From Pseudomonas paraeruginosa PA7 (lineage in GTDB: Bacteria; Pseudomonadota; Gammaproteobacteria; Pseudomonadales; Pseudomonadaceae): DNA of 64,000 nucleotides. Shown here piece after piece: positions 30,122 to 39,159 of the stretch (its first letter is position 1; each line of letters starts with the position of its first letter). The notes beneath the pieces are model-generated. The model saw nothing but the letters and a program-made list of their open reading frames with translations, made no database searches and was not told where the DNA came from. A program made the position numbers and the translations under genes. The DNA lies in contig NC_009656.1 of assembly GCF_000017205.1 (NCBI RefSeq), forward strand, positions 6,006,501-6,070,500. Direction: 5' to 3'.

Positions 30122-30652
30122 TCAGCCGCGCCCCATCTCGCCGTTCAGGCTGGCCTGGACGATTTCCACCCAATAGCCGTCGGGATCGCTGATGAAGGCG
30201 ACGTTCTTCATGCCTCGGTCCAGCGGCTTGACGAAGTTCACCCCCAGCGTCTCGAAACGCTCGCAGGCCGCCACCAGGTCCGGCACCGAGAAGCAGATGT
30301 GCCCGAACCCGCGCGGGTCCTGGTTGCCGTTGTGGTACTGGCTGTCGTCGCTCTCGCTGCCCCAGTTGTGGGTCAGCTCGAGGACCGACTGGCGGCCGAA
30401 GGTATAGCGCTGGCGTTCGTCCACCGCGTCGGGTACCTCTTCGCCACGGGTCATGGCGAGGAAATACAGGGAGAAGCGGCCTTCCTCGAAGTCGAGGCGG
30501 CGCAACAGGCGCATGCCCAGCACCCGCGAGTAGAAGTCGAGCGAGCGCTTCGGGTCCTTGACCCGCAGCATGGTGTGGTTGAACACGTATTCCTGGGTGA
30601 CGGCATCCGGCTCCATGCAGATGCCGGGCTGTACTTCGGTGTTGAAACTCAT
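30122..30652 (-). CDS. gloA3: GloA3, lactoylglutathione lyase (glyoxalase I)
   Basis: 176-aa glyoxalase I converting the methylglyoxal-glutathione hemithioacetal to S-lactoylglutathione. The long form with the extra segment [18 protein letters not shown] is the type linked to zinc dependence in P. aeruginosa (GloA3, from memory). Metal ligands lie in [23 protein letters not shown] and WVEIVQ. Monocistronic, with 139 bp to fbp. Confidence 0.92.
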   Translation of the reverse strand: MSFNTEVQPGICMEPDAVTQEYVFNHTMLRVKDPKRSLDFYSRVLGMRLLRRLDFEEGRFSLYFLAMTRGEEVPDAVDERQRYTFGRQSVLELTHNWGSESDDSQYHNGNQDPRGFGHICFSVPDLVAACERFETLGVNFVKPLDRGMKNVAFISDPDGYWVEIVQASLNGEMGRG

Positions 30653-30771
30653 CGGGCGATTCCCTCGAACGAAACGGAGCGGCAGTGTATGGCGGACCGC
30701 CGGGCAGCGAGTAACAGCGGGGTACTACTCTCTTGATGCCGGCACGCGCCGATCGTTCCGTCGGCGGGAAT

Positions 30772-30800
30772 GTGGCCGGCGCCGCCCGGACGCCGGCCAC
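30772..30800. terminator. Strong hairpin past estA
   Basis: Perfect 10-bp stem GTGGCCGGCG with 9-nt loop, 8 bp beyond the estA stop. No T tract follows, so it could be a Rho-stabilising 3' hairpin rather than a full intrinsic terminator. Confidence 0.5.
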
Positions 30801-30807
30801 GAGGTCC

Positions 30808-32748
30808 TCAGAAATCCAGGCTCAGCGCCAGGCTGACGCTCTGCTGGGTATCGTCCTCGCCCTTGCGCCAGTTGTAGCCGCCGCGCAGCGACAACTCCGG
30901 CGCCAGCTTCTGGCTGAAGCCCAGGGAGACACGGTTGAGGTGATCCTGCGGGGTGTAGCCTTCGAGGGTGAAGCGATTGCCCGGCAGGCTGTTGAGGGAC
31001 ATGGTCAGGTCCTGGGTGTCGTCCTCGTACTCGCGCTCGTGGGCGTACTCGGCGAACAGCTGGGTATCGCTGCCGAACGCGTACTTGCCTTGCAGGCCGG
31101 CCCCCAGGCGCTTCGAGCTGCGTTTCTGCTCGTCGTAGTCGAGCGCGGTGGCGCTGGCGCCCTTCTCGGAATAGCCGTCGACCTCGACCCGCGCATAGTC
31201 GGCGCTGACGAACGGCGACAGGTGCCAGGGACTGTCGGCCTGCTGGGCGATGTCGTAGCCCAGGCGCGCGCTGAACGCCCACAGGTGGCCATAGGTGTCG
31301 CCTTTCTCGCTGCGTTCTCCGCCACCCAGGGCGAACGTGCGCTTCAGGTCGTCGTAGTCGAGGTAGCCGCCGGTCAGCGCCGCGTCAGCCCACCAGCGGT
31401 TTTCCTGGTATTGCACGAAGGCGCTGGCCATGTAGCTGTTCATCCGGTACTCGGAATCCCTGGCGCCGGCTTCCAGCTTCTGCCGGTAGAAGCCGGCGGC
31501 GACCCCGGCGCGCCAGGCCTCGTCGATCCGGTAGCTGCCGCCGAGGGTCAGGTTGTAGCCGTTGCCGTCGCCGCTGGCGGCGCTGTTCTGGGAGTCGAAG
31601 TCCAGGCGCTGGCCACCGCCGCCGACGAAGCCACGCCACTGGCCGACGTTCTGCCAGTTCTCCCAGTCCGCCTGCCACTGGCTGCGCAATTCGTCCTGGT
31701 AGGCACGCAGGGTGCCGTGGGCCATTTCCGGCAGCAGGGTCAGTTCCCAGGGCGCCGACAGCAGCGAATAGGTGTAGTCGGCGATCAGCCGCTGGCCGGT
31801 GATGGTCGGGTGCACGCTGTCGTTGAACAGCAATTTGCTCGGGTCGGGCGTGCTGCCGTTGATCCCGTAGGTCGGGTTCATGGTGCAGCCGTTGCCGCTG
31901 AAACAGGTGCCGATCAGGTTCTGCTCGGCGGCCAGGCCGAAGGAAGCCGGGTTGGCCATGCCTTCCTTGAGCAGCAGCGGGATGTTCAACGGAATGACGT
32001 TGGCGCCGGCCTGGCTCAACTGGGCGGTCAGCTCGGCGTTGAACGTGCCGCTGAGTTGGCTGGCGAAAGGCTGCAAGGGACCACCGAAGGTAGCCGGGGT
32101 CAGGCCCAGGTCGGGCAGCAGCCAGACCACGATGTAGCGCGCGCCGGCCTGCTGCAGGGCCTGCACGCTATCCACCAGGCGGCCGGCGGCCTGTTGCGCC
32201 TGGACGTCGTTGAGGATGCGTCCCTGGAGGAAGTCGTTGCCGCCGCCGGTGATGTAGTAGAGCGCATTCGGATCGGCGCCCAGGCCCTGGCGGGCGCGGT
32301 CCACCAGGTAGCCGTCGCGGCTGCGCAGGAGGGTATTGTCGCGTTCGATCAGCGAGCCGTCGGTCGCGGTGATCGAGTCGTAGATCTGGTCGGTACGGTA
32401 GCCGCCCACCGCCCAGTTGTTGCCGTCGGCGATGCCCTGCTGGGCGTTGACCGGCGAGGTCGAGGCAGCCAGGTCGCCCGGGGCGATGCCGAGCTGATTG
32501 CCGAGCAGCATGGGCGCGGTCGGTCCGAAGATCTCGCCGCTGCCGTTCTGGTAGGTCGGTCCCACCCGGTTGGTGAAGCGCGAAGTGCTTCCGGCCGGAC
32601 CGCCGGGATCGGGAAACTGCCCGGCATCGCTGAGGCTGTCGCCGAACACCACCAGGGTCGAATAGGGCGAGGGGGCAGCCTGCAGGGCGGTGGACAGCGA
32701 AGCCAGCAGGCAGGCCGCCGCCAGTGGCTTGAGCGCCATTCTGATCAT
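30808..32748 (-). CDS. estA: EstA, GDSL esterase autotransporter
   Basis: 646-aa outer-membrane esterase. A 24-residue signal peptide is followed by a GDSL passenger ([10 protein letters not shown] with Ser38, GGGNDFL block, DSVHPT block with Asp and His), then an autotransporter beta-barrel ending in LALSLDF, the aromatic terminus needed for assembly. In P. aeruginosa EstA is anchored at the surface and affects rhamnolipid production and motility (established). Length is normal and nothing is broken. Confidence 0.96.
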   Translation of the reverse strand: MIRMALKPLAAACLLASLSTALQAAPSPYSTLVVFGDSLSDAGQFPDPGGPAGSTSRFTNRVGPTYQNGSGEIFGPTAPMLLGNQLGIAPGDLAASTSPVNAQQGIADGNNWAVGGYRTDQIYDSITATDGSLIERDNTLLRSRDGYLVDRARQGLGADPNALYYITGGGNDFLQGRILNDVQAQQAAGRLVDSVQALQQAGARYIVVWLLPDLGLTPATFGGPLQPFASQLSGTFNAELTAQLSQAGANVIPLNIPLLLKEGMANPASFGLAAEQNLIGTCFSGNGCTMNPTYGINGSTPDPSKLLFNDSVHPTITGQRLIADYTYSLLSAPWELTLLPEMAHGTLRAYQDELRSQWQADWENWQNVGQWRGFVGGGGQRLDFDSQNSAASGDGNGYNLTLGGSYRIDEAWRAGVAAGFYRQKLEAGARDSEYRMNSYMASAFVQYQENRWWADAALTGGYLDYDDLKRTFALGGGERSEKGDTYGHLWAFSARLGYDIAQQADSPWHLSPFVSADYARVEVDGYSEKGASATALDYDEQKRSSKRLGAGLQGKYAFGSDTQLFAEYAHEREYEDDTQDLTMSLNSLPGNRFTLEGYTPQDHLNRVSLGFSQKLAPELSLRGGYNWRKGEDDTQQSVSLALSLDF

Positions 32749-32849
32749 TCTCTTACTCCGTGATTTGTTTTTATTGTCAGGACGCCGCGAGCGCCCGGGG
32801 CGCCCGTCGTAAAGCCCTCGTCAGCCGAACAGCATAGCCCGGGGCGGGC

Positions 32850-34244
32850 TCATGAGCGGTTCGGCGGCGAGCGCAGCAGGCTCATTGCCATTATTACCAG
32901 CAGACCGACCCCGAGCAGAAGTACCGCCCACAGGCCGATCTTCTTCCAGTCGGTTCCCGCCTCCGGTACGGCTACCGGCGCAGCGACCTCCAGCGCGGCG
33001 GCCAGGCTGGCGCTACCCAGGGTGCCACGCTTGCTCTCGGTGTAGCCGGGAATCAGCACGCCGAGCGGCAGCGCGGCCGACTGCGCGGCGGCCTTGCCGT
33101 ACGCCAGGCGGTACGGAGGACTGCCGCGCACCAGGAATACCAGTTCACTGGCCGGCAGGCCGACGCTCAGGCCCGGTGCCGCCGCACCAAGGCCGGTGCC
33201 GCGCGGATCCACGCGCAGACGCAGTTCGCGCACCGGCCAGCCCGGCAGCTCCAGCTCGTTTTCCTGCACGCTCCGACCATCGATCGGCAGACGGTACAGA
33301 ACGCCACGTGCAAGAGAGTTCCAGGCAATCTCCCGGCGTGACGATGCCTTCTCCGCGTGCCCCCGGCCGGACAGCTCCACCGGCGCGATGGTATGGGCCT
33401 GCGCCTGCTCCAGGGACACCCGCACCCGCTGCACCGGCAGCGCCAGCGGCAATTGCCAGCGGTACTCGCCGTCCTTCTCCTGGCGCCCGGGCAGCGGCTC
33501 GGACCAGAGCATCGGGGCCGGCTCGGTGGTCCGGGTGCTGCCGTGCACGCGCGCGCTCCTGAGCTCCACCGCGGTCGCGTCGGCGGGCCACAAAAGACGC
33601 AGGTAGCGGGCCTGCCGAGCGGGCAGCCGGACCTCGCTGACGTCGATGCGCTCGCCATTGAAGGTCAGCCGGGCGATCTGCCCGTCGCCCCAGGCTTGCC
33701 AGCGCTCGAGATCGTCGCTGGCTTCCACGGAGAAGCGCTGGAAGCCCTCCTCCGGGCTGTTCCAGTCCAGTTGCAGGCGCTCCAGGGGAAACTTCACCGC
33801 ACTCGCGTCGACCAGCCAGCCGCGCAGGGTCTCGCCTGCCGGCTCCGTGCTGGCCGGCAGCACTTCGACGATGGTGCCGCTGGTATTGCGCTGCACCCGC
33901 AGATTCGGTTGCGCCGCATCGCTGGCCGATGAGCCGCGCAAGGGGAACAGGCGTACCTCGGCCTGGTGCGGCGTGCTGGCCTGTCGCTCGCTGCCGGCCA
34001 CCAGGGCGTAGGGCAGGGCCGCTCCCTCGCCGTCGAAGACGCGCAGGTCGCGCAGGTCGGCGTGGGCCGCCGCCAACTGCACGCTCATCGGCACGCTCAG
34101 GCGGTACCAGGGGCCCTCGCCTTGCAGGGCCAGCGGCACCAGGTGGCTGAAGTCCTCCGGCGCTTCCTTCGCCGAAGACGGTCCGGCAAGCCAGGCGCCC
34201 AGCAGGAACAGGCTGGCGGTTCGATACAGGATGGAGCGCGTCAT
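32850..34244 (-). CDS. DUF3999 family envelope protein
   Basis: 464-aa protein with signal peptide (LFLLGAWLAGPSSA-KE), a large periplasmic beta-rich region with discoidin-like character, and one C-terminal membrane anchor (IGLWAVLLLGVGLLVIMAMSLL). Matches DUF3999. Function unknown. Start at 34244 overlaps the upstream DUF2339 stop (ATGA), so the two make a coupled pair that presumably forms one complex. Confidence 0.85.
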   Translation of the reverse strand: MTRSILYRTASLFLLGAWLAGPSSAKEAPEDFSHLVPLALQGEGPWYRLSVPMSVQLAAAHADLRDLRVFDGEGAALPYALVAGSERQASTPHQAEVRLFPLRGSSASDAAQPNLRVQRNTSGTIVEVLPASTEPAGETLRGWLVDASAVKFPLERLQLDWNSPEEGFQRFSVEASDDLERWQAWGDGQIARLTFNGERIDVSEVRLPARQARYLRLLWPADATAVELRSARVHGSTRTTEPAPMLWSEPLPGRQEKDGEYRWQLPLALPVQRVRVSLEQAQAHTIAPVELSGRGHAEKASSRREIAWNSLARGVLYRLPIDGRSVQENELELPGWPVRELRLRVDPRGTGLGAAAPGLSVGLPASELVFLVRGSPPYRLAYGKAAAQSAALPLGVLIPGYTESKRGTLGSASLAAALEVAAPVAVPEAGTDWKKIGLWAVLLLGVGLLVIMAMSLLRSPPNRS

Positions 34245-37200
34245 GGCTGCTCGGCCTCCGCTGCAACCTCGGCGCGACGCGGAGGCAAGGGTGAGAAATA
34301 GCCGACGATCAGCAGCAGGACGCCGACGCCGATGAAGGAAATGATCCGCTCCAGGCTGCCGCTGTTGCCCAGCTCGACGAAGAACAGCTTGATCACCACC
34401 ACGCCGACCAGCGCCGCGCCGACCATCCACAGGTCGCGCCGGCCGAGACGGGTACCGGCGATGGTCAGGCCCAGGGCGCAGAGCGTCCAGACCAGCGACA
34501 GCCCCGCCTGCACCAGCATCGACGCGGCCAGCGCGTCGGTCTGGAACGGCACGTCGCCCAGGTGGTGCGCGGCGCGGCACACCGCCAGGGTCAGCAGGGC
34601 GAACAGCGAGGCGCCGGCCAGCGCCTGGCGCCCCAGGCGCACGCTGGCATTGCCGTCGACGAGCGGGGCCAGGCTGGCGTCGCTCCAGCGGTAGAGGGCG
34701 AACAGCACGATCAGCAGCCCCAGCTCCAGCGGGTTGGCCAGCGGCAGGTAAGGCAGCGGCTCGGCGGCACCATCGCTGAACAGGTTGGCGCTCCAGAACC
34801 AGCCGAGCAGCAACAGCGCCACCGGCGCAGCGGCGAGCAGCCGATATTCCTGCGGGAAGTCGCGCAGCGGCCAGGGCAGGCTCCGCCCGCCGGCCACCAG
34901 CAGCAGGTAGGCGCTCGGCACCAGCGCCCAGCCCAGCCAACGCCAGGCGTTGTACTGTTCGGCGAGCAGGGCGAACAGGTAGCGCAGCTCCAGCGCCAGC
35001 ACCCCGAGCAACAGCCAGCAGCCGAGCACGTGGGCGGCGCCCAGCGCGCGCCTCGGCAACAGCGGGGCGAGACGTCGCAGCGACAGCAAGTGCGTGGCGA
35101 ACAGCAGCGGCCAGGCCAGCCAGCCGAATTCACCGAACGGCTGGTAATCGAAGCGCCAGACGCTCGCCAGGGCCAACAGCGCCACCGGGACCAGCGCCAG
35201 GCATAGCAGGGCCAGCTCGCGCCAGCGCTCGCGCAGCGCCAGCAGCATCCACGACGCCACTGTCGCCGAGGCCACCAGCAGCAGCGCATGCTCGCGCAGG
35301 CCAGCAGGCACGAAGCGGGTGGTCTCGCACAGCGCGGTCAGCGTCCACCAGCCCGCGCCCCAGAGCAGCAGCAGGTGCGACAGCTCGGCCAGGCCGATGG
35401 TACCGATCCCCAGCGCCCGCTCGTGCTCGCCGGCGCGGCGCAGCCGCCAGGCGCCGACCAGCGCCGCCAGGGCCAGCACTGCCGGCGTCCAGAACCCGGA
35501 ATGAGCCAGGGGCCGCAGGCCGTCTCCGCTCAGCGAGCCGAGCAGCGACGGGCCGGCGAGGAGGAATGCCAGGCCGCCCACCACCTGCAAGGCGAGGCCG
35601 AAGTAGAAGCTCAGGCGCTGGCGCAGCACCAGGCTCAGCCAGATGATCAGCAGCCCGCTACCGGCCCATACTGCGCTGGCGCTGCGCCAGGGCAGGACGA
35701 ACAGCACCGCCAGGTTGACGAACGCCAGGCCGGCCAGCAGCACCAGGCTCAGGCCCATGAGCAGCCGACTGTCGTCCCTCACCAGCGGGTCGCGCGCCGC
35801 CAGCAGCATGCCGCCGATCAGCGCCAGGCCGATCAGCGAGGCGGTCATCAAGCCGCGCCAGCCCGAGTCGAATACCCCGCCCTGGCCATCGCCGCCCTGC
35901 AAATGCAGGAGGAATAGCGCACCGCCCAGCAATTGCACGGCGAAGGCGCAGAACAGGAAGGTGCGCGAGCCCAGGCGCAGGCCGGCGAACAAGCTCGCCA
36001 GGCCGGCCACGGCCCAGGCGATGGCGGTGTCGTCGACGGCCAGGCAGAGCGGTGCGACCAGATAGAGGAAGGCCAGGCCGGCGGCCGCCAGCAACGGCTG
36101 GCAGGCAGGCTCCCAGTCGGCCAGCGCTTTCGCCGGCGCGCGACGCAGCTGCCAGAAGCTGAACAGCGCCGCCGCGCCGAGCATCAGCGCGCCCAGCGGC
36201 GAGCCCTCCAGCAGCGTCGTCTCGCCCGGTCGCAAGCCATTCAGGTAGGCCAGCGCCGCACCGCCCTGCAGCAGCAGGGCGAAGATCCGTGCCAGGCGGC
36301 GGCGCTGGAGCAGGCCGAGCCAGTAGATGCCGGCGCCCTCGACGGCCCAGGCAGCCGAGGTCCAGCGCGCGTCCAGGCCGAGCGGAATGGCCAGGGTACC
36401 GAAGACCACCCCCAGCGCCAGGCACACCTCCACCAGCAGGCTGGTACGCGCGGCAGACGCATGCCCCCGCAGCACACGCGCCAGCACCAGGTAGAACAGG
36501 CCCAGCGCCAGGGCGCTGAAAGCCATGCCGAACCCGATGTGGCCGATCACCGCGCATTGCAGGCCGAACCCCACCAGCGGCGGGCCGAACAGTACCGTGG
36601 CATCGATGTAGTCGGCCTGTCGCGCCGACCAGCGCAGCAGTTCGCCGCGCTCCTCGGGCGCCTGGGCGGCTTCCAGCAGCTTGCGCCGGGCGAAGAGCAG
36701 GCCGATGCCGACGTACATCAGGAAGAACAGCAGCAGGAACGGCTCGGTGCTGGCGAACAGCCCTGGCGTGTAGGAACGCAGGCCCCAGGCGAAGCCGATG
36801 CCGAAAGTGCCGACGAAGCCGACCAGGTTGAGCAGGCGCCAGGCGCGGAACCAGGCGATGGCGAATATCCCGGCGTTGAGCAGGGCGAAGTAGCTGAACA
36901 GCGCCACATGGTTGCCGCTGCCGGTGGAGGTCAGGATCGGCGCGGCGAAGCCGCCGAGCGCCGCCACCACCGCCAGGCCCATGGCGTTCTGCAGCACGGC
37001 GAGGATCGCCGAGCAGATCGTCACCACCACCAGCAGGACCAGCGCCGCGCCGGGCGAGATCAGCGGATGCAGGCGCATCGCGGCGAAGATCGTCAGGTAC
37101 AGCACCGCGATACCGGTGCCTTGCAGGAGCAGGCCGTAGGCGGCGCGCCGCTCGCGCAGCCACCAGCCGACGCCGAGCAGCGCCAGCGCCGCCAGGGCCA

Positions 37201-37843
37201 CCCCGGCGTAGCGGTATTCCACCGGCACCACCACCCGTTCCGAGGCATAGCGCAGGAGAAAGGCCAGGCCGATGAACAACAGCACCACACCGATGCGCAA
37301 TACCGTATTGCCGCCGAACAGCCAGCCCTTGGCCGCGGCGAAGCCACGTTCGACCAGCGAGGGTTCGCGTGGAACCGCTGTTGGGGCGCGGCGGGGCGCC
37401 GGCTGGTCCTCCGGCTGGAACGCCGGCTGTCTCTCGACGGGCTGGACGGGTTCCAGGGGACCAGGCGGAGGCGGCGCAGCCTCGACGGCCGGCAGCTCGA
37501 TCTCCCAGTCCAGCGGCGGCGCAACCTCGGCGGGAGGCGCGGGAGGCGTGTCTGCGAGCGGCTGGTCGATGCCGGCGGCCGGCGCGGAAACGCTTTCCGG
37601 AACGTCCTGCGCCGGGCGCTCCACGCGCAGCAGGCGCTCGTGGATGACCTCGGTGCCGCGCTCGAAGCGTTCGGCGAACTCGCTCATCTGCTTGCGCAGG
37701 CGCTCGTTCTGTTGCGCCAGGTTCTGCAGCGAGAAAGCCTGTCCCAGGGCCAGGCCGGAAAGGCCGCCGAGGATGGCGCCGACCAGCGAATCCCCGGCGA
37801 AGCCGCCGAGGATCAGGCCTACCAGCATGAAAATCCATTGCAT
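34241..37843 (-). CDS. Giant DUF2339 polytopic membrane protein
   Basis: 1,200-aa protein. The N-terminus (1-40) is a glycine-rich membrane hairpin (LVGLILGGFAGDSLVGAILGG), then a coiled-coil stretch and a proline-rich linker (about 75-165), followed by well over twenty hydrophobic segments to the end. DUF2339 family; no function is established. Such size and membrane content suggest a transporter or polymer-handling machine, but no catalytic motif is visible. First gene of the two-gene operon with DUF3999. Confidence 0.85.
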   Translation of the reverse strand: MQWIFMLVGLILGGFAGDSLVGAILGGLSGLALGQAFSLQNLAQQNERLRKQMSEFAERFERGTEVIHERLLRVERPAQDVPESVSAPAAGIDQPLADTPPAPPAEVAPPLDWEIELPAVEAAPPPPGPLEPVQPVERQPAFQPEDQPAPRRAPTAVPREPSLVERGFAAAKGWLFGGNTVLRIGVVLLFIGLAFLLRYASERVVVPVEYRYAGVALAALALLGVGWWLRERRAAYGLLLQGTGIAVLYLTIFAAMRLHPLISPGAALVLLVVVTICSAILAVLQNAMGLAVVAALGGFAAPILTSTGSGNHVALFSYFALLNAGIFAIAWFRAWRLLNLVGFVGTFGIGFAWGLRSYTPGLFASTEPFLLLFFLMYVGIGLLFARRKLLEAAQAPEERGELLRWSARQADYIDATVLFGPPLVGFGLQCAVIGHIGFGMAFSALALGLFYLVLARVLRGHASAARTSLLVEVCLALGVVFGTLAIPLGLDARWTSAAWAVEGAGIYWLGLLQRRRLARIFALLLQGGAALAYLNGLRPGETTLLEGSPLGALMLGAAALFSFWQLRRAPAKALADWEPACQPLLAAAGLAFLYLVAPLCLAVDDTAIAWAVAGLASLFAGLRLGSRTFLFCAFAVQLLGGALFLLHLQGGDGQGGVFDSGWRGLMTASLIGLALIGGMLLAARDPLVRDDSRLLMGLSLVLLAGLAFVNLAVLFVLPWRSASAVWAGSGLLIIWLSLVLRQRLSFYFGLALQVVGGLAFLLAGPSLLGSLSGDGLRPLAHSGFWTPAVLALAALVGAWRLRRAGEHERALGIGTIGLAELSHLLLLWGAGWWTLTALCETTRFVPAGLREHALLLVASATVASWMLLALRERWRELALLCLALVPVALLALASVWRFDYQPFGEFGWLAWPLLFATHLLSLRRLAPLLPRRALGAAHVLGCWLLLGVLALELRYLFALLAEQYNAWRWLGWALVPSAYLLLVAGGRSLPWPLRDFPQEYRLLAAAPVALLLLGWFWSANLFSDGAAEPLPYLPLANPLELGLLIVLFALYRWSDASLAPLVDGNASVRLGRQALAGASLFALLTLAVCRAAHHLGDVPFQTDALAASMLVQAGLSLVWTLCALGLTIAGTRLGRRDLWMVGAALVGVVVIKLFFVELGNSGSLERIISFIGVGVLLLIVGYFSPLPPRRAEVAAEAEQP

Positions 37844-37982
37844 GCGTCGAATCCTTGATCAATTAGGTACCACGATCCACTGATACCTGGCCTGGCCATC
37901 CTGCCAGGCCGGAACCCGCGCCGGGAGTATACAGCCCGCATTCCCGACATTCGACGCATTCCGACGCCCGCCCCGTGGCGAG

Positions 37983-38576
37983 CTACCTCTTCCTGGCGAT
38001 GAACTGGACCACACAGGCCGCGCCGGTGTGGAAACGACCCTCGACCACCTCGCGCTCGATCTCCCGCGCCAGCAGCACCTCGCAATTCGGCAGCTCCGCC
38101 TCCAGCGCCGCGCGGCTCACCAGCATGTCGACATCCGCCGGGCCGCCGGTGCCGCGACCGAGTTGCTCCGGCCGATAGGCCTCCAGCAGGAAGATACCGC
38201 CCGGCCGCAGCGCACGTTCCAGCAGGCGGTTGAGTCTGCCGCGCAACCGACCGGGCAGGTGCGCGAAGATCGACACCACCGCGCCGAACGCCGCTGCCGG
38301 CGGTTCGTAGTCCGCCAGGTCGACCACCAGGGTGTCGATCGACACGCCTTTCGCCTCGGCCAGCCGGCGCGCCTTGGCCAGGCCGACGGCGGAACCGTCC
38401 ACACCAAGCACCTCCAGGCCCAGCGAAGCGAGGAACACCGCGTTGCGCCCCTCGCCCTCGGCGACGCTCAGCACCGGCCCGGCCAGCCGCTGCGCATGCT
38501 CTTTCAGGAAAGCGTTGGGTTCGGTTCCGTAGACATACTCTTCGGCGGCATAGCGTTCGTCCCACATGAGGTTCAC
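37983..38576 (-). CDS. Class I SAM-dependent methyltransferase (TehB/thiopurine type)
   Basis: 197-aa protein with the SAM-binding motif LSVAEGEGRNAVFLA and VLGVDGS after it, then an acidic VVDLADYEPP and a GGIFLLEAYRPEQL motif. Closest in pattern to tellurite/thiopurine methyltransferase families. The start may be MNLMWDERY or MWDERY. Divergent from a MerR regulator with a 19-bp spacer promoter between them, so it is probably the regulator's main target. Confidence 0.8.
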   Translation of the reverse strand: MNLMWDERYAAEEYVYGTEPNAFLKEHAQRLAGPVLSVAEGEGRNAVFLASLGLEVLGVDGSAVGLAKARRLAEAKGVSIDTLVVDLADYEPPAAAFGAVVSIFAHLPGRLRGRLNRLLERALRPGGIFLLEAYRPEQLGRGTGGPADVDMLVSRAALEAELPNCEVLLAREIEREVVEGRFHTGAACVVQFIARKR

Positions 38577-38614
38577 CTCGTCTGTATTTCGTCACGGCCC
38601 AGGTGCCGAAACGC

Positions 38615-38646
38615 TAGTCTTCCACTTCAAGTCGACTTGAGGTCAA
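38615..38646 (-). promoter_or_regulatory. MerR-type promoter with long spacer and 14-bp palindrome
   Basis: On the minus strand TTGACC (38641-38646), a 19-base spacer, then AAGACT. Spacers of 19-20 bp are the hallmark of MerR-family targets. The spacer holds the perfect palindrome TCAAGTCGACTTGA (38627-38640), similar to SoxR-type boxes. Confidence 0.7.
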
Positions 38647-38650
38647 GGGC

Positions 38651-39076
38651 ATGCGGCAACTGGACATAGGCGAGGTCGCGCGGCGTTCCGGGGTACCGGC
38701 CTCGACCCTGCGTTACTACGAGGAAAGGGGGCTGATCGCCTCCAGCGGCCGCCACGGCCTGCGCCGGCGCTTCGATGCAGGTGTACTGGAGCGCCTGGCG
38801 CTGATTGGGCTGGGCCGCGCCGCGGGGTTGTCGCTGGACGAGATCGCCGGCATGAGCGCAGCCGACGGTACGTTGCGGATCGACCGCGAGACGCTGGCGG
38901 CCAAGGCCGACGAACTGGACCGGACGATCCGCCGCCTCACCGCCATGCGCGACGGCCTGCGGCATGCCGCGGGCTGCCCGGCACGCGAGCACATGGCCTG
39001 CCCGACGTTCCGCCGCCTGCTGCGGGCGGCTGCCGCGGGAGCCATCAAGCCACGCCGGAAAGTCCCCGGCGCATAG
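38651..39076 (+). CDS. MerR-family regulator
   Basis: 141-aa MerR protein. DNA-binding helix pair fills residues 1-70 (DIGEVARRSGVPASTLRYYEERGLI), followed by a long dimer helix and a C-terminal CPAREHMACPTF with two cysteines six residues apart. The two Cys could bind metal or a redox/thiol signal; there is no SoxR-like Fe-S cluster (four Cys). Regulates the divergent methyltransferase, judging from the operator at 38627-38640. Confidence 0.85.
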   Translation: MRQLDIGEVARRSGVPASTLRYYEERGLIASSGRHGLRRRFDAGVLERLALIGLGRAAGLSLDEIAGMSAADGTLRIDRETLAAKADELDRTIRRLTAMRDGLRHAAGCPAREHMACPTFRRLLRAAAAGAIKPRRKVPGA

Positions 39077-39077
39077 C

Positions 39078-39121
39078 AAAACGGCCGGCAGGCCGGGCAC
39101 CCCTGCCCCGCCTGCCGGCCG
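39078..39121. terminator. Hairpin between the MerR gene and typA
   Basis: 11-bp stem (CGGCCGGCAGG at 39082-39092, complement at 39111-39121) with an 18-nt loop. On the minus strand it is followed by TTTTGC, so it likely ends typA transcription while helping to stop the MerR transcript from the other side. Confidence 0.65.
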
Positions 39122-39159
39122 CGAGGCGCGCCGTTGCGGCGCGCCGGTACGGCAACGGT

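Noticed and set aside
30695..30740. Inverted repeat GAGTA...TACTC upstream of gloA3
   Set aside because: Short arms with no placement relative to a promoter; chance is likely.
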